Positions 24,025-32,422 of a stretch of 39,905 nt of DNA are shown here, piece after piece (positions within the stretch are counted from its first letter, which is position 1; every line of letters begins with the position of its first letter). The DNA is taken from the NCBI GenBank assembly GCA_000961845.1, contig LADZ01000062.1, positions 1 through 39,905 on the forward strand, read 5' to 3'. The notes beneath the pieces were generated by a model that did not search any database, was not told the DNA's origin, and saw only the letters and a program-made list of their open reading frames with translations. The stretch is from Flavobacteriales bacterium BRH_c54 (lineage in GTDB: Bacteria > Bacteroidota > Bacteroidia > Flavobacteriales_E > Vicingaceae). The translations under genes and the position numbers were made by a program.

Positions 24025-25779
24025 ATGAAAAGCGTATCTGGAAAGGCATTTGACTACAAACTTTTTAATCGAGTAATGCGATATGTTGCTCCTTATAAGG
24101 GTATGTTTTACCTTACTGCTTTTTTAAGTATTGTGTTGGCTGTAGTTTCTGTTGCTCGTCCGTTATTAATACAGGTTGCTGTAAATAAAAATATTGAAAC
24201 CAAAGATGAATTAGGCCTATTCCATATTACCATGTGGTTAATTGGTATCTTAATTTTAGAAACCATTTTGCAATATGTGTTTACTTATTACGGCAATTTG
24301 GTTGGTCAGAATATTATTAAAGATATTAGAAATGAAGTTTTTAAACATGTTGTTGATTTTAAATCGAAATATTTCGACCAAACCCCAATAGGCAGATTAG
24401 TTACTCGTACTGTTTCTGATATTGAAACCGTTGCGGAAATGTTCTCTGCGGGAATTTTAGTAATTCTTGGCGATTTACTTAAAATCATCTCTGCGGTTAT
24501 TTGTATGTTCTATATCAATTGGGATTTAGCACTCATTACGCTTATCCCCATCCCTATTTTATTGATTGGAACGAACATGTTTAAACGTGCCATTAAAGAT
24601 GCATTTCAGGAAGTAAGAAACCAAGTTTCTATACTAAACACCTTTGTGCAGGAGCATATTACAGGAATGTCTATTGTGCAAATTTTTAACAGAGAAAAAA
24701 TTGAAAGTGAAATTTTTGCCGACATTAATAAAAAACACCGAAATGCACACATTAAAAGTGTTTGGGCATATTCTATTTTCTTTCCTTTGGTTGAGATTTT
24801 ATCTGCTCTTTCTGTTGCGTTATTGGTGTGGTATGGTTTTAAAGAGGTTTCTTTAGAAGTTGCCGAGCCGGGAGAAATTTTTGCCTTCACTTTTTTTATT
24901 TACATGTTGTACCGCCCTATTCGTCAGTTAGCAGATAGGTTTAATTCTTTGCAAATGGGAATGGTAAGCTCCGAAAGAGTCTTTAAAGTGTTAGATACGG
25001 AAGACGCTATAAGTAACAAAGGAACACAAACCTTTAGCGAGCTAAAAGGCAACATCCGTTTTGAGAATGTGTGGTTTGCCTACAACAATGAAGAATGGGT
25101 ACTGAAAGACATTTCATTTACCATCAACAAAGGACAATCACTGGCGTTGGTTGGAGCAACAGGAGCAGGAAAATCGTCTATTATTAATTTATTGGGCAGG
25201 TATTACGAAATTAACAAAGGCAACATTTACATTGATGATATTAATATTAACGATATAGAACTCAACCACCTCAGAAAATCTATGGCTGTGGTGTTGCAAG
25301 ATGTTTTCCTATTTTCAGATTCTATTTTAAACAACATTACGCTTTACAGTGATGATATTAGCGAGGAGCGAGTAATTGATGCTGCCAAAAAAATTGGAGC
25401 ACACGATTTTATTTCCAGACTTCCCGGTGGTTATCATTACAATGTAAAAGAGCGTGGTGCTTTACTTTCTTCCGGGCAACGACAATTAATTTCGTTTATC
25501 CGGGCGTATGTACACGAGCCGCAAATATTAATTTTAGATGAAGCTACCTCTTCTATAGATAGTGAATCTGAAGCATTGATAAAACATGCTACCGAAGTGC
25601 TTACGCAAAACACCACCTCTATTATTGTAGCTCACCGTTTATCTACCATACAAAATGCCAACAAAATTTTAGTAATAGATAAAGGCACCGTAGTAGAAGA
25701 AGGTACTCACCACGAGCTGTTGCAAAAAGATGGCTACTACAAAAAACTCTACAGCTACCAGTTTGAAGAGGTGGTTTGA
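24025..25779 (+). CDS. ABC exporter, second half-transporter (MdlB/YheH-like)
   Basis: A 584-residue fusion of a six-helix membrane domain (about 20-320) and an ATPase. The ATPase has Walker A GATGAGKSS, Walker B ILILDEATSSID and switch His in VAHRLST, but the signature reads LSSGQRQL instead of LSGGQ. That variant is usual in the YheH/MdlB/LmrD branch, whose members often pair with a second half-transporter. The obvious candidate partner in this window is the exporter at 7596, but it is distant and has its own canonical signature, so homodimer or heterodimer is undecided. Substrate unknown. Confidence 0.88.
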   Translation: MKSVSGKAFDYKLFNRVMRYVAPYKGMFYLTAFLSIVLAVVSVARPLLIQVAVNKNIETKDELGLFHITMWLIGILILETILQYVFTYYGNLVGQNIIKDIRNEVFKHVVDFKSKYFDQTPIGRLVTRTVSDIETVAEMFSAGILVILGDLLKIISAVICMFYINWDLALITLIPIPILLIGTNMFKRAIKDAFQEVRNQVSILNTFVQEHITGMSIVQIFNREKIESEIFADINKKHRNAHIKSVWAYSIFFPLVEILSALSVALLVWYGFKEVSLEVAEPGEIFAFTFFIYMLYRPIRQLADRFNSLQMGMVSSERVFKVLDTEDAISNKGTQTFSELKGNIRFENVWFAYNNEEWVLKDISFTINKGQSLALVGATGAGKSSIINLLGRYYEINKGNIYIDDININDIELNHLRKSMAVVLQDVFLFSDSILNNITLYSDDISEERVIDAAKKIGAHDFISRLPGGYHYNVKERGALLSSGQRQLISFIRAYVHEPQILILDEATSSIDSESEALIKHATEVLTQNTTSIIVAHRLSTIQNANKILVIDKGTVVEEGTHHELLQKDGYYKKLYSYQFEEVV

Positions 25780-25829
25780 TTTGGGATTTTTTTTGTATGT
25801 TTGGAGGGAGTAATTAATACAAAATAGTG

Positions 25830-25837
25830 TATTTTTG
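25830..25837 (+). promoter_or_regulatory. -7 promoter element of the ietAS-like operon
   Basis: TATTTTTG matches TAnnTTTG exactly and ends seven bases before the ATG at 25844. Transcription would therefore start at or within a few bases of the start codon, giving a leaderless or nearly leaderless message. A good -33 TTG at the usual spacing is not evident. Confidence 0.45.
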
Positions 25838-25843
25838 TATGAA

Positions 25844-26827
25844 ATGGCAGCTGCTGATCAAATAAAATCGTTAATTAAATCCTTTGGACAAAGTGATGAT
25901 GCTAGATTTTTTTCTACTGCGTTACAAATTGCTGCTACTGAAGCCCAACAAGGACACACTACTTTTGCTCAAGAATTAAAAAAACTAATTGATGAGGCTA
26001 AAAATGGAAGAAGCTTAAATCAGATTGAGAAAAAAGCAATTCAAATCAATTTACCCAAAAGAGAACTTCAAGAATTAATAGAAGTTTTTCAGCCAAAAAT
26101 TTCATTAAAAGATATGGTGTTAGATAATAGCATCAAATTAAAATTAAATAGTGTCATAAAAGAACAAGAAAAATGGCAACTCTTAAAAGCACATAATTTA
26201 GAACCTAAACGAAAATTATTATTAACGGGTGCACCTGGCACGGGAAAAACGATGACGGCTCAAGCAATTGCTGGTGAGTTAGGTATAGCAGTTTATATTA
26301 TTAGATTGGATGGATTAATGTCTAAATTTTTAGGAGAGTCAATTGCTAAATTGAGATTAATTTTTGATGCGATGAATGACCATAGAGCAGTTTATCTCTT
26401 TGATGAATTCGATTCTATTGGCTCACACCGAAATCAACATCAAGATATTGGAGAAATAAAAAGAGTATTAAATTCATTTTTAATCAATATTGAAAAAGAT
26501 AAAAGTAATAGTATCATTATTGCTGCTACAAATTTGCCAGAATCATTAGACAAAGCATTATTTAGAAGATTTGATGAAATCTTAGAATATCCTTTGCCTG
26601 ATAAAGAACATATTATTGAAATAATTAAGAAGAATACTAAAGCGTTTTCGTTTTCAACTAAAGTCAATTACAAAGAACTGTCTGAAATTGCTAATGGACT
26701 TAACTATTCTGAAATTGTAAGAATTTGTGAAGAAACCATTAAAGAAATGATTTTAAATGGTGCCGATAAATTAGAAATTAAGACTTTAAAATCTCTTTTA
26801 AAATCTCGGAATATTGTAAATGGATAG
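25844..26827 (+). CDS. ietA: AAA+ ATPase, IetA-like
   Basis: A 327-residue single AAA+ ATPase. Residues ~1-95 are a helical N-terminal region (DQIKSLIKSFGQSDDARFFSTAL). The ATPase core has Walker A GAPGTGKT (129-136), Walker B YLFDEFD (Asp187-Glu188), sensor-1 Asn in AATNLPES and the arginine pair in LFRRFDE, like FtsH/katanin-type remodelers. It overlaps the next gene by eight bases (ATGGATAG), so the two are translationally coupled. A small AAA+ ATPase followed by a large subtilisin-like protease is the composition of IetAS, known from Agrobacterium plasmid exclusion and reported as antiphage. The open frame has a TTG nine bases upstream, but the ATG fits better. Confidence 0.8.
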   Translation: MAAADQIKSLIKSFGQSDDARFFSTALQIAATEAQQGHTTFAQELKKLIDEAKNGRSLNQIEKKAIQINLPKRELQELIEVFQPKISLKDMVLDNSIKLKLNSVIKEQEKWQLLKAHNLEPKRKLLLTGAPGTGKTMTAQAIAGELGIAVYIIRLDGLMSKFLGESIAKLRLIFDAMNDHRAVYLFDEFDSIGSHRNQHQDIGEIKRVLNSFLINIEKDKSNSIIIAATNLPESLDKALFRRFDEILEYPLPDKEHIIEIIKKNTKAFSFSTKVNYKELSEIANGLNYSEIVRICEETIKEMILNGADKLEIKTLKSLLKSRNIVNG

Positions 26828-29336
26828 TAAGAAGCATTTAAAAATTGAAGGTTATTCTACTTCTAACTCATACAAATCTCCACAAAGTGGTGGTGGTGAT
26901 GATAAATTTATAAAACAAGAAAGAGATAGAGCAATTCATGGTAATTTTTTACTTCAAAAAATAAATGCGATTAAGGATGAATTTGAAATTGAAGAAATTG
27001 ATAATTCTTCCTTAATTAAGGATGATGCGATTTATTTAGAGTTTGAATCAGAATGGGGTTATCCATTAATGTTTGATTCTTTTGATAAAAGTGGTTTTCA
27101 AATTTTAAATATTAAAGAAGAAGAAAGAAAGGTCAATGATAATATTGAATTTAAGTATTCCTTAGTTGTTGTTGTTAGAGAAGGTGATATTTCAAAGTTC
27201 ATTAAAAAAATCGAAGATTATCTCTCTGGAAACTTTGTCAAAACGGATAGACTTACGAAAGAAAAAATAGATACTGGAAATCCGTTAAATCAAAAATTAA
27301 TAGGGAATATTAATGATATCAAAAGAGCTACTTTAAAAGCTTTTTGGGTTGATGGTCAGTTCTATGATTTTCCAAATGAACATGAGAATGTGTGGTGGGA
27401 AGTTTGGTTTAGAAAAAACGATAATTATAAAGATAAATTAGTTGATGTCCAAAATAACCTTGAACTTATCAACTGTCAATTGGGTCAATCGGAAATTATA
27501 TTGGCTGACCATGTTGTAAAACTAGTAAAAGGAACAGCAAATCAACTTTCAAAATCATTACTTTTATTAGACAATCTTGCAGAACTTAGAAAGCCTCAAG
27601 AAATAGCTAATTTTATTTTACATAAAGATGTTTCTATTGAATCTAAAAATGAGTATTTGGCTGATCTACAAAGTCGAATAGAATCAAAATTTGATGAAAA
27701 TAGTGTGTTGATTTGTTTATTGGATACTGGCGTTAATAATCAACACCCTTTATTAAAACCATTCTTGCTCGATTCTCATTTATATGCTTATAATTATGCT
27801 TGGGGAACAAATGACAGTAATTCAAATGGAGGACACGGTACTGGAGTTGCTGGATTAGCACTGTACGGGGATTTGACTGATTCTTTAAGTTCAATTGAAA
27901 AAATTCAAATATACCATGGCTTAGAGTCTTTTAAAATATTTAATAATATTCAAGAAGATGAAAAATTTGATGCTCCAAAGTTTGAAGATGCAATAAGTAC
28001 TCCAATGATTTATAATCCAAATAATTTAAGGGTTTATTGTTTAACAATTTTAAGAAATAATGTATTTAAAGGAAGACCATCAGTAGGTTCTGCTACAATA
28101 GACAAAATTTGTTTTGGAAAAATATCAGACCAACAAATCTTTATAGTAAGTGGAGGTAATGTAAAAATCAATAAACACGATGATTATCCAACTTTAAACG
28201 AATTACAATGTATTAGTGATCCTGCTCAAGCTTATAATGCACTAACAGTTGGGACATTTACTAGAAAAGATAAAATTGATATTACTACAGGCTATAAATC
28301 ATTAGCAGAGTATGGCGCAATGGCTCCAAGTAATTCAACATCATTGTTATTTGATAAAAATTGGGCAAACAAACCTGATGTTGTATTTGAGGGAGGTAAT
28401 TTAGCTTACAATGATATAGAAGCACGAGGACATGAAAATTTAGATGTATTATCGCTTCATAAAGATTTTCGAAATAACATTTTCACTTATTTTGGAGACA
28501 CGAGTGGTGCTGCAGGATTAGCCTCTAAAATGGCTGCTGAATTAAGAACACTTTATCCCAAATTTTGGCCTGAAACTATAAGAGGTTTGATGATTCATTC
28601 TGCTGAATGGACAACAAAGATGCTAGGAGGTAGAGAAATCAACAAACTTAAAGAGCAAGAAAAAACAACTTTACTTCGAACAGTTGGATATGGCGTTCCA
28701 AATATTTCAAAAGCAAAATATTGTGCAAATAATAGTTTGACATTGATTGCTGAAAAAGAAATTCAACCATATAAATTAGAAAAATCAAAAGGTCAATATA
28801 ACCAATATCATTTATTTGAATTGCCATGGCCAAAAGAAGCTTTGGAGCAATTGGAAGATAAGAATGCAAAACTTATTGTTACGTTATCATATTACATTGA
28901 ACCAAATCCGGGTACAAGAAGATTAGCAACCCATTATGCATACCATTCGCACCAATTAGATTTTGAAATTATTAATAGACTTGAAACATTGCCTGAATTC
29001 AAAGTTCGAATTTCTAAACCTAAAGATGAAACTAAAGAAAATAGGACTAAAAGAACTGGTGTAAAATGGGCTATTGGAAAAGATTCAAATCTGAAAGGTT
29101 CAATAAGAAAAGATTTTATAACTGGAACTGGTAGAGAATTATCTGAGAGAAATGTTTTAGCAATAATACCTAAAAATGGATGGTATAAAAATCTAAAGAG
29201 ACAAAATAAATTTAATGAAAAAGTTCGTTATAGTTTAATTGTGAGCATTGAAACTGAGGAAACAGAAGTTGATTTATATACACCTGTATTCAATGTTTTA
29301 AACCCATTAAATCCATTAAATTCATTAACAGCTTAA
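26820..29336 (+). CDS. ietS: Subtilisin-like S8 serine protease, IetS-like
   Basis: An 838-residue protein without a signal peptide, so cytoplasmic, unlike most subtilisins. Residues ~1-290 are a non-catalytic region that includes RDRAIHGNFLLQKI, a segment I associate with this S8 group. The S8 domain has an intact triad: Asp302 (LLDTGVN), His339 (GGHGTGVAG) and Ser562 (GDTSGAAGLA), with Asn447 (VSGGN) for the oxyanion hole. About 200 residues follow the catalytic domain, ending in a low-complexity NPLNPLNSL tail. The model is that the ATPase controls or feeds this protease upon plasmid or phage entry. Active enzyme expected from the residues seen. Confidence 0.82.
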   Translation: MDSKKHLKIEGYSTSNSYKSPQSGGGDDKFIKQERDRAIHGNFLLQKINAIKDEFEIEEIDNSSLIKDDAIYLEFESEWGYPLMFDSFDKSGFQILNIKEEERKVNDNIEFKYSLVVVVREGDISKFIKKIEDYLSGNFVKTDRLTKEKIDTGNPLNQKLIGNINDIKRATLKAFWVDGQFYDFPNEHENVWWEVWFRKNDNYKDKLVDVQNNLELINCQLGQSEIILADHVVKLVKGTANQLSKSLLLLDNLAELRKPQEIANFILHKDVSIESKNEYLADLQSRIESKFDENSVLICLLDTGVNNQHPLLKPFLLDSHLYAYNYAWGTNDSNSNGGHGTGVAGLALYGDLTDSLSSIEKIQIYHGLESFKIFNNIQEDEKFDAPKFEDAISTPMIYNPNNLRVYCLTILRNNVFKGRPSVGSATIDKICFGKISDQQIFIVSGGNVKINKHDDYPTLNELQCISDPAQAYNALTVGTFTRKDKIDITTGYKSLAEYGAMAPSNSTSLLFDKNWANKPDVVFEGGNLAYNDIEARGHENLDVLSLHKDFRNNIFTYFGDTSGAAGLASKMAAELRTLYPKFWPETIRGLMIHSAEWTTKMLGGREINKLKEQEKTTLLRTVGYGVPNISKAKYCANNSLTLIAEKEIQPYKLEKSKGQYNQYHLFELPWPKEALEQLEDKNAKLIVTLSYYIEPNPGTRRLATHYAYHSHQLDFEIINRLETLPEFKVRISKPKDETKENRTKRTGVKWAIGKDSNLKGSIRKDFITGTGRELSERNVLAIIPKNGWYKNLKRQNKFNEKVRYSLIVSIETEETEVDLYTPVFNVLNPLNPLNSLTA

Positions 29337-29835
29337 AAGAAGTATAGGGCTTTCTTGCTTTGCTTCAGACTCATATCTTTAAAAATTATTAATTTTAATT
29401 GTTAAAACTGTCCCCCCGCTCCCGCCAGAGTCTTGCTGGTGGTTTATATATAAACTATAAATGAATAAAAGAAAAGCAAACGAAGGTTATAGTAACAGCA
29501 CATTACTGAAAGGAATTGGAATAGCTATACTGCCTTTTTTTCTTAAATAATTTAGTTTATTTTAATGAAAGCGACCAATCTCTTCTGAATCTAAAAAACG
29601 CTAAATTGTAAAATCTGTAACTCGTTCCATAATTTACATTACTTTAAAACGAGATTCCTGCCTTCGCAGGAATGACGGTAAGGGTAAGGGTAAAGGAATG
29701 ACGCACAGAATATAGTTCATCACTTAATAAATCCAATTGCATCAAACAATCTTCAATGCCATTCCTGAAATTTTTGAGGCACGAAAAAATTATCAGGAAT
29801 CTTAACAACTCTTAACAACTTTATAATAGAATGGC
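29337..29835. other. Repeat-rich gap between the ietAS-like operon and perR
   Basis: This stretch holds several non-coding structures. CCGCCAG/CTGGTGG forms a hairpin near 29423. A 29-codon frame (29461-29550, MNKRKANEGYSNSTLLKGIG) has no recognisable relative and may be chance. ATTCCTGC/GCAGGAAT (29654-29673) is a perfect 8-bp stem with a CTTC loop; GGAATGACG follows it and recurs at 29695 after three GGTAAG-like units. ATTCCTGA/TCAGGAAT (29761-29800) frames a second hairpin with AATTTTT/AAAAATT inside. CTTAACAACT is tandemly doubled at 29801-29820. Confidence 0.55.
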
Positions 29836-29866
29836 TTGAAATTTCATCAAAATCAATCTAAATTTG
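29836..29866 (+). promoter_or_regulatory. Promoter of perR
   Basis: TTG at 29836-29838, a 20-base spacer and TAAATTTG at 29859-29866 match the Bacteroidota promoter consensus exactly. The leader is about 25 bases. The -7 box overlaps the PerR-type operator. Confidence 0.75.
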
Positions 29867-29879
29867 TAATCATTACAAA
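29863..29879. promoter_or_regulatory. PerR-box-like operator
   Basis: TTTGTAAT-C-ATTACAAA is a perfect 17-bp palindrome with a one-base centre, the same 7-1-7 geometry as the PerR box (TTATAATNATTATAA). It starts inside the -7 box and covers the expected transcription start, so a bound regulator would block the perR promoter. Confidence 0.75.
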
Positions 29880-29895
29880 AATATATTTATAGCAA

Positions 29896-30297
29896 ATGAA
29901 TATTGCTCATCACCTTAGCGAACACGATATTAAACCTTCTTACCAAAGGATAAAAATTTATGAGTACCTATACAAGGAAATGAATCATCCTACGGTAGAT
30001 ACCATTTATAAAAAGTTGGTGGGAGAAATTCCTACTTTATCGAAAACAACAGTTTATAATACCTTAAAATTGTTTATTGATAAAGGTATTACATCAACAG
30101 TAACCATTGAAGATAATGAAGTAAGGTATGATGCTATTGTTGATGCTCATGGACATTTTAAATGTATCTCATGCGGAGCAATATATGACATTAAGTATGA
30201 TTTTAAAGATGTAGCCATGAACGAATTAAAAGGTTTTGAAGTAAAAGAAACCCAAGTTCATGTAAAAGGAAAATGTAATCAATGTTTAACCAAATAA
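29896..30297 (+). CDS. perR: Peroxide-sensing Fur-family repressor PerR
   Basis: A 133-residue winged-helix regulator of the Fur family. The helix-turn-helix is TLSKTTVYNTLKLFIDKG (47-64). All five residues that hold the regulatory Fe/Mn in PerR are in place by alignment with the Bacillus protein: His31, Asp79, His85, His87 and Asp98. The Asp at the last site is typical of PerR; Fur has Glu. Two CxxC pairs (Cys90/93 and Cys127/130) hold the structural zinc. In PerR, peroxide oxidises the metal-binding histidines and releases DNA. The palindrome on its own promoter suggests autoregulation, and the peroxiredoxin gene 11 bases downstream would be co-controlled. Confidence 0.88.
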   Translation: MNIAHHLSEHDIKPSYQRIKIYEYLYKEMNHPTVDTIYKKLVGEIPTLSKTTVYNTLKLFIDKGITSTVTIEDNEVRYDAIVDAHGHFKCISCGAIYDIKYDFKDVAMNELKGFEVKETQVHVKGKCNQCLTK

Positions 30298-30308
30298 AAA
30301 TAAAAAAA

Positions 30309-30938
30309 ATGGGCGTATTAGTCGGAAAAAAAGCTCCGGGGTTCTCAGCACAAGCTGTAATTAACGGAGGAGAAATTGTAGAAAATTTCACATTAGAACA
30401 ATTTAAAGGAAAATATGTAGTGTTATTCTTTTATCCAAAAGATTTCACCTTTGTTTGTCCAACAGAATTATTCGCTTTCCAAGAAAAATTAGATGAATTT
30501 AAAAGTAGAAACGTAGAAGTAGTTGCTGTATCAACAGATACAGAACAATCTCACTGGGGATGGTTACAAATGCCAAAGAATGCAGGAGGAATTCAAGGTG
30601 TAAAATACCCATTGGTAGCAGATACCAACAAAACTATTTCTATGAATTACGATGTATTAGCAGGCGATTTTGACTGGAATGAAGAAGGCGAAATGATTGC
30701 TACCGGTGAATTAATTGCTTACAGAGGCTTGTTCTTAATTGACAAAGAAGGTATTGTAAGACATCAATTAGTAAACGATTTGCCTTTGGGTAGAAATGTA
30801 GATGAAGCTATCAGAATGGTAGATGCACTACAGTTTAACGAAGAGCACGGAGAAGCTTGTCCGGCAAACTGGAACAAAGAAAAGCAAGGGTTAAAAGCAA
30901 CTCACGAAGGAATTGCTGAATATTTATCTGCAAATTAA
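30309..30938 (+). CDS. Typical 2-Cys peroxiredoxin (AhpC/Prx1 type)
   Basis: A 209-residue thiol peroxidase. The peroxidatic cysteine is Cys50 in FTFVCPTELFAF and the resolving cysteine is near residue 184 in EACPANWNKEKQG, the pattern of typical 2-Cys enzymes that work as dimers or decamers on hydrogen peroxide and alkyl peroxides. The C-terminal extension (THEGIAEYLSAN) is of Prx1 length rather than AhpC length. The start is the ATG at 30309, 11 bases after the perR stop; the frame is open back to 30282, but that would overlap perR. No promoter is seen in between, so it should be expressed with perR. Confidence 0.92.
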   Translation: MGVLVGKKAPGFSAQAVINGGEIVENFTLEQFKGKYVVLFFYPKDFTFVCPTELFAFQEKLDEFKSRNVEVVAVSTDTEQSHWGWLQMPKNAGGIQGVKYPLVADTNKTISMNYDVLAGDFDWNEEGEMIATGELIAYRGLFLIDKEGIVRHQLVNDLPLGRNVDEAIRMVDALQFNEEHGEACPANWNKEKQGLKATHEGIAEYLSAN

Positions 30939-30957
30939 AAAAATGGTAACAGGTTAC

Positions 30958-31000
30958 AGGTTTGAAGTTTGAGGTTGACTTAACTTCAAACCTCAAACCT
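30958..31000. repeat. 19-bp inverted repeat of GTTTGAG units between peroxiredoxin and sod genes
   Basis: Arms 30958-30976 and 30982-31000 match at 17 of 19 positions with a 5-base loop, and a further run of AAACCT/AAACTT units follows to 31020. Same family as 12089-12151. Confidence 0.7.
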
Positions 31001-31052
31001 CAAACCTTAAACTTGAAACTTTATTATTATTAACACTTAAAAACAATTTATT

Positions 31053-31652
31053 ATGGCTTTTGAATTACCACAATTACCTTATGCACACGATGCATTAGAA
31101 CCGCATATTGATGCGAGAACAATGGAAATCCACCATGGAAAACACCATGCTGGTTATACTAACAATTTAAACGCTGCTATTGAGGGTACTGATTTAGCAG
31201 GGAAATCTATTGAAGATATCCTAAAAAACTTAGACATGAATAATGCTGCTGTTAGAAACAATGGTGGCGGGTACTACAACCACGATTTATTCTGGAAAGT
31301 AATGTCGCCAAACGGTGGCGGACAACCAACAGGTGCTTTAGCTGAGGCTATTAACGCTGCTTTTGGTTCTTTCGAAGGATTTAAAGATGCTTTTGCTAAA
31401 GCTGCTGCAACCAGATTTGGTTCAGGTTGGGCTTGGCTATGTAAAAAATCAGATGGAAAATTAGAAGTATGTTCTTCACCAAACCAAGATAATCCATTAA
31501 TGCCGGGTGTTGGCTGTGAAGGAACCCCTATTTTAGCATTAGATGTTTGGGAACACGCTTATTACTTAAACTACCAAAACAGAAGACCAGATTACATTAA
31601 TGCATTTTTTAATGTGATTAATTGGGAGGAGGTAGCAAAAAGATTTGCATAA
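31053..31652 (+). CDS. sodA: Superoxide dismutase, Mn-type of the Fe/Mn family
   Basis: Converts superoxide to oxygen and hydrogen peroxide in the cytoplasm. The 199-residue length is standard. Metal ligands are His27, His77 (YYNHDLFW), Asp164 and His168 ([10 protein letters not shown]). The outer-sphere residues that tell the metal point to manganese: Gly73 at the place where Fe enzymes have Gln, and Gln145 (SPNQDNPLM) as in Mn enzymes; cambialistic use cannot be excluded. It follows the peroxiredoxin gene after a 114-base gap that contains a hairpin repeat, and is followed by a strong terminator, so it may be read through from perR or have its own weak promoter. Confidence 0.93.
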   Translation: MAFELPQLPYAHDALEPHIDARTMEIHHGKHHAGYTNNLNAAIEGTDLAGKSIEDILKNLDMNNAAVRNNGGGYYNHDLFWKVMSPNGGGQPTGALAEAINAAFGSFEGFKDAFAKAAATRFGSGWAWLCKKSDGKLEVCSSPNQDNPLMPGVGCEGTPILALDVWEHAYYLNYQNRRPDYINAFFNVINWEEVAKRFA

Positions 31653-31691
31653 TTAAAGTCTGCCTTTCTATTTACATCAATAGAAAGATTA

Positions 31692-31732
31692 AAAAAACCT
31701 GACAGGTTTCAGAAACCTGTCAGTTTTTTTTT
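31692..31732 (+). terminator. Terminator of the sod gene
   Basis: CTGACAGGTTTC (31699-31710) and GAAACCTGTCAG (31712-31723) form a near-perfect stem followed by nine T. The CCTGACA core is shared with the dps terminator at 19833. Confidence 0.88.
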
Positions 31733-31747
31733 GTTTTAGTGTGAAAC

Positions 31748-31777
31748 AAAAAAAGCAGCTATTTAGCTGCTTTTTTT
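31748..31777 (-). terminator. Terminator of the thioredoxin-like gene
   Basis: The symmetrical AAAAAAAGCAGCTA-TT-TAGCTGCTTTTTTT gives a GCAGCT stem with a T-run on both strands. It lies 19 bases beyond the stop of the minus-strand gene at 31796. Confidence 0.85.
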
Positions 31778-31795
31778 ATAGATTAAGATAATCAA

Positions 31796-32347
31796 TTATT
31801 TTTCTTTGTGTTGTTTAATCATGGCGTCAACTCCTTCTTGAAATTTTGCAGGTCCACCAGCAACATAACCTGTTTTACCAATAGCATCAATATTAAACTG
31901 ACCTGAATCTGATTTGCTTAGGTTAAATACCCAAATGGTTGGGTAACCTGTTACAGCAAAAGCTTTTTGCATGCCATAGTTTTGTTGTTTTATTTCTTCA
32001 GGAATTTGTTTTTTTCTTGGAAAATCTAACTCTAATAGAATTACATTTTTCTTCGCCCAAGCTTTAAACTCCGGCTTAACAAAAACTTCATTCTTTAGTT
32101 TAATACACCACCCACACCAATCGCTACCGGTAAAATTTGCCATAATGGGTTTTCCTGATTTTTTAGATAACTCATAAGCTACATTTACATCCACTTCCCA
32201 ACCTTCCATGGTGGCTTTATATTCTGTTTCAGCTTGGGTATTATCCTGTTTATTATTCTTGTCGGTATTATTAACAAACGACATAACTACTAAACCACCA
32301 ACAATTACTGAAGACACTATAATTGTTTTATTAAATATTTTTTTCAT
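31796..32347 (-). CDS. Membrane-anchored or exported thioredoxin-like protein
   Basis: A 183-residue protein with an N-terminal hydrophobic segment (TIIVSSVIVGGLVVMSFV, about 8-25) and a thioredoxin domain with the active motif FTGSDWCGWCIKLK (Cys78, Cys81) and cis-proline in VTGYPTIWVF. This is the thioredoxin_7 type seen in periplasmic thiol-disulfide proteins of Bacteroidota. The substrate is unknown. It lies 75 bases after the peptide transporter gene on the same strand, so it may be the last gene of that operon. Confidence 0.85.
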   Translation of the reverse strand: MKKIFNKTIIVSSVIVGGLVVMSFVNNTDKNNKQDNTQAETEYKATMEGWEVDVNVAYELSKKSGKPIMANFTGSDWCGWCIKLKNEVFVKPEFKAWAKKNVILLELDFPRKKQIPEEIKQQNYGMQKAFAVTGYPTIWVFNLSKSDSGQFNIDAIGKTGYVAGGPAKFQEGVDAMIKQHKEK

Positions 32348-32422
32348 GTTACAGTTTTTTATAATTCTAGAAAACTCATTACAAAAGTGATACCACTTTA
32401 TTTAACTCAAAGTTAAACATAA

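Noticed and set aside
29461-29550. 29-codon frame MNKRKANEGYSNSTLLKGIG...
   Set aside because: No promoter at the right distance, no known family and set in a repeat-rich gap; too weak to call a gene.
29677-29692. GGTAAG triplet repeat as a telomere-like or origin sequence
   Set aside because: Only three short units, no other origin features such as DnaA boxes or dnaA/repA genes nearby.
29896-30297. Reading the regulator as Fur or Zur
   Set aside because: The five metal ligands, with Asp98 at the discriminating site, and the peroxiredoxin/SOD neighbours fit PerR better.
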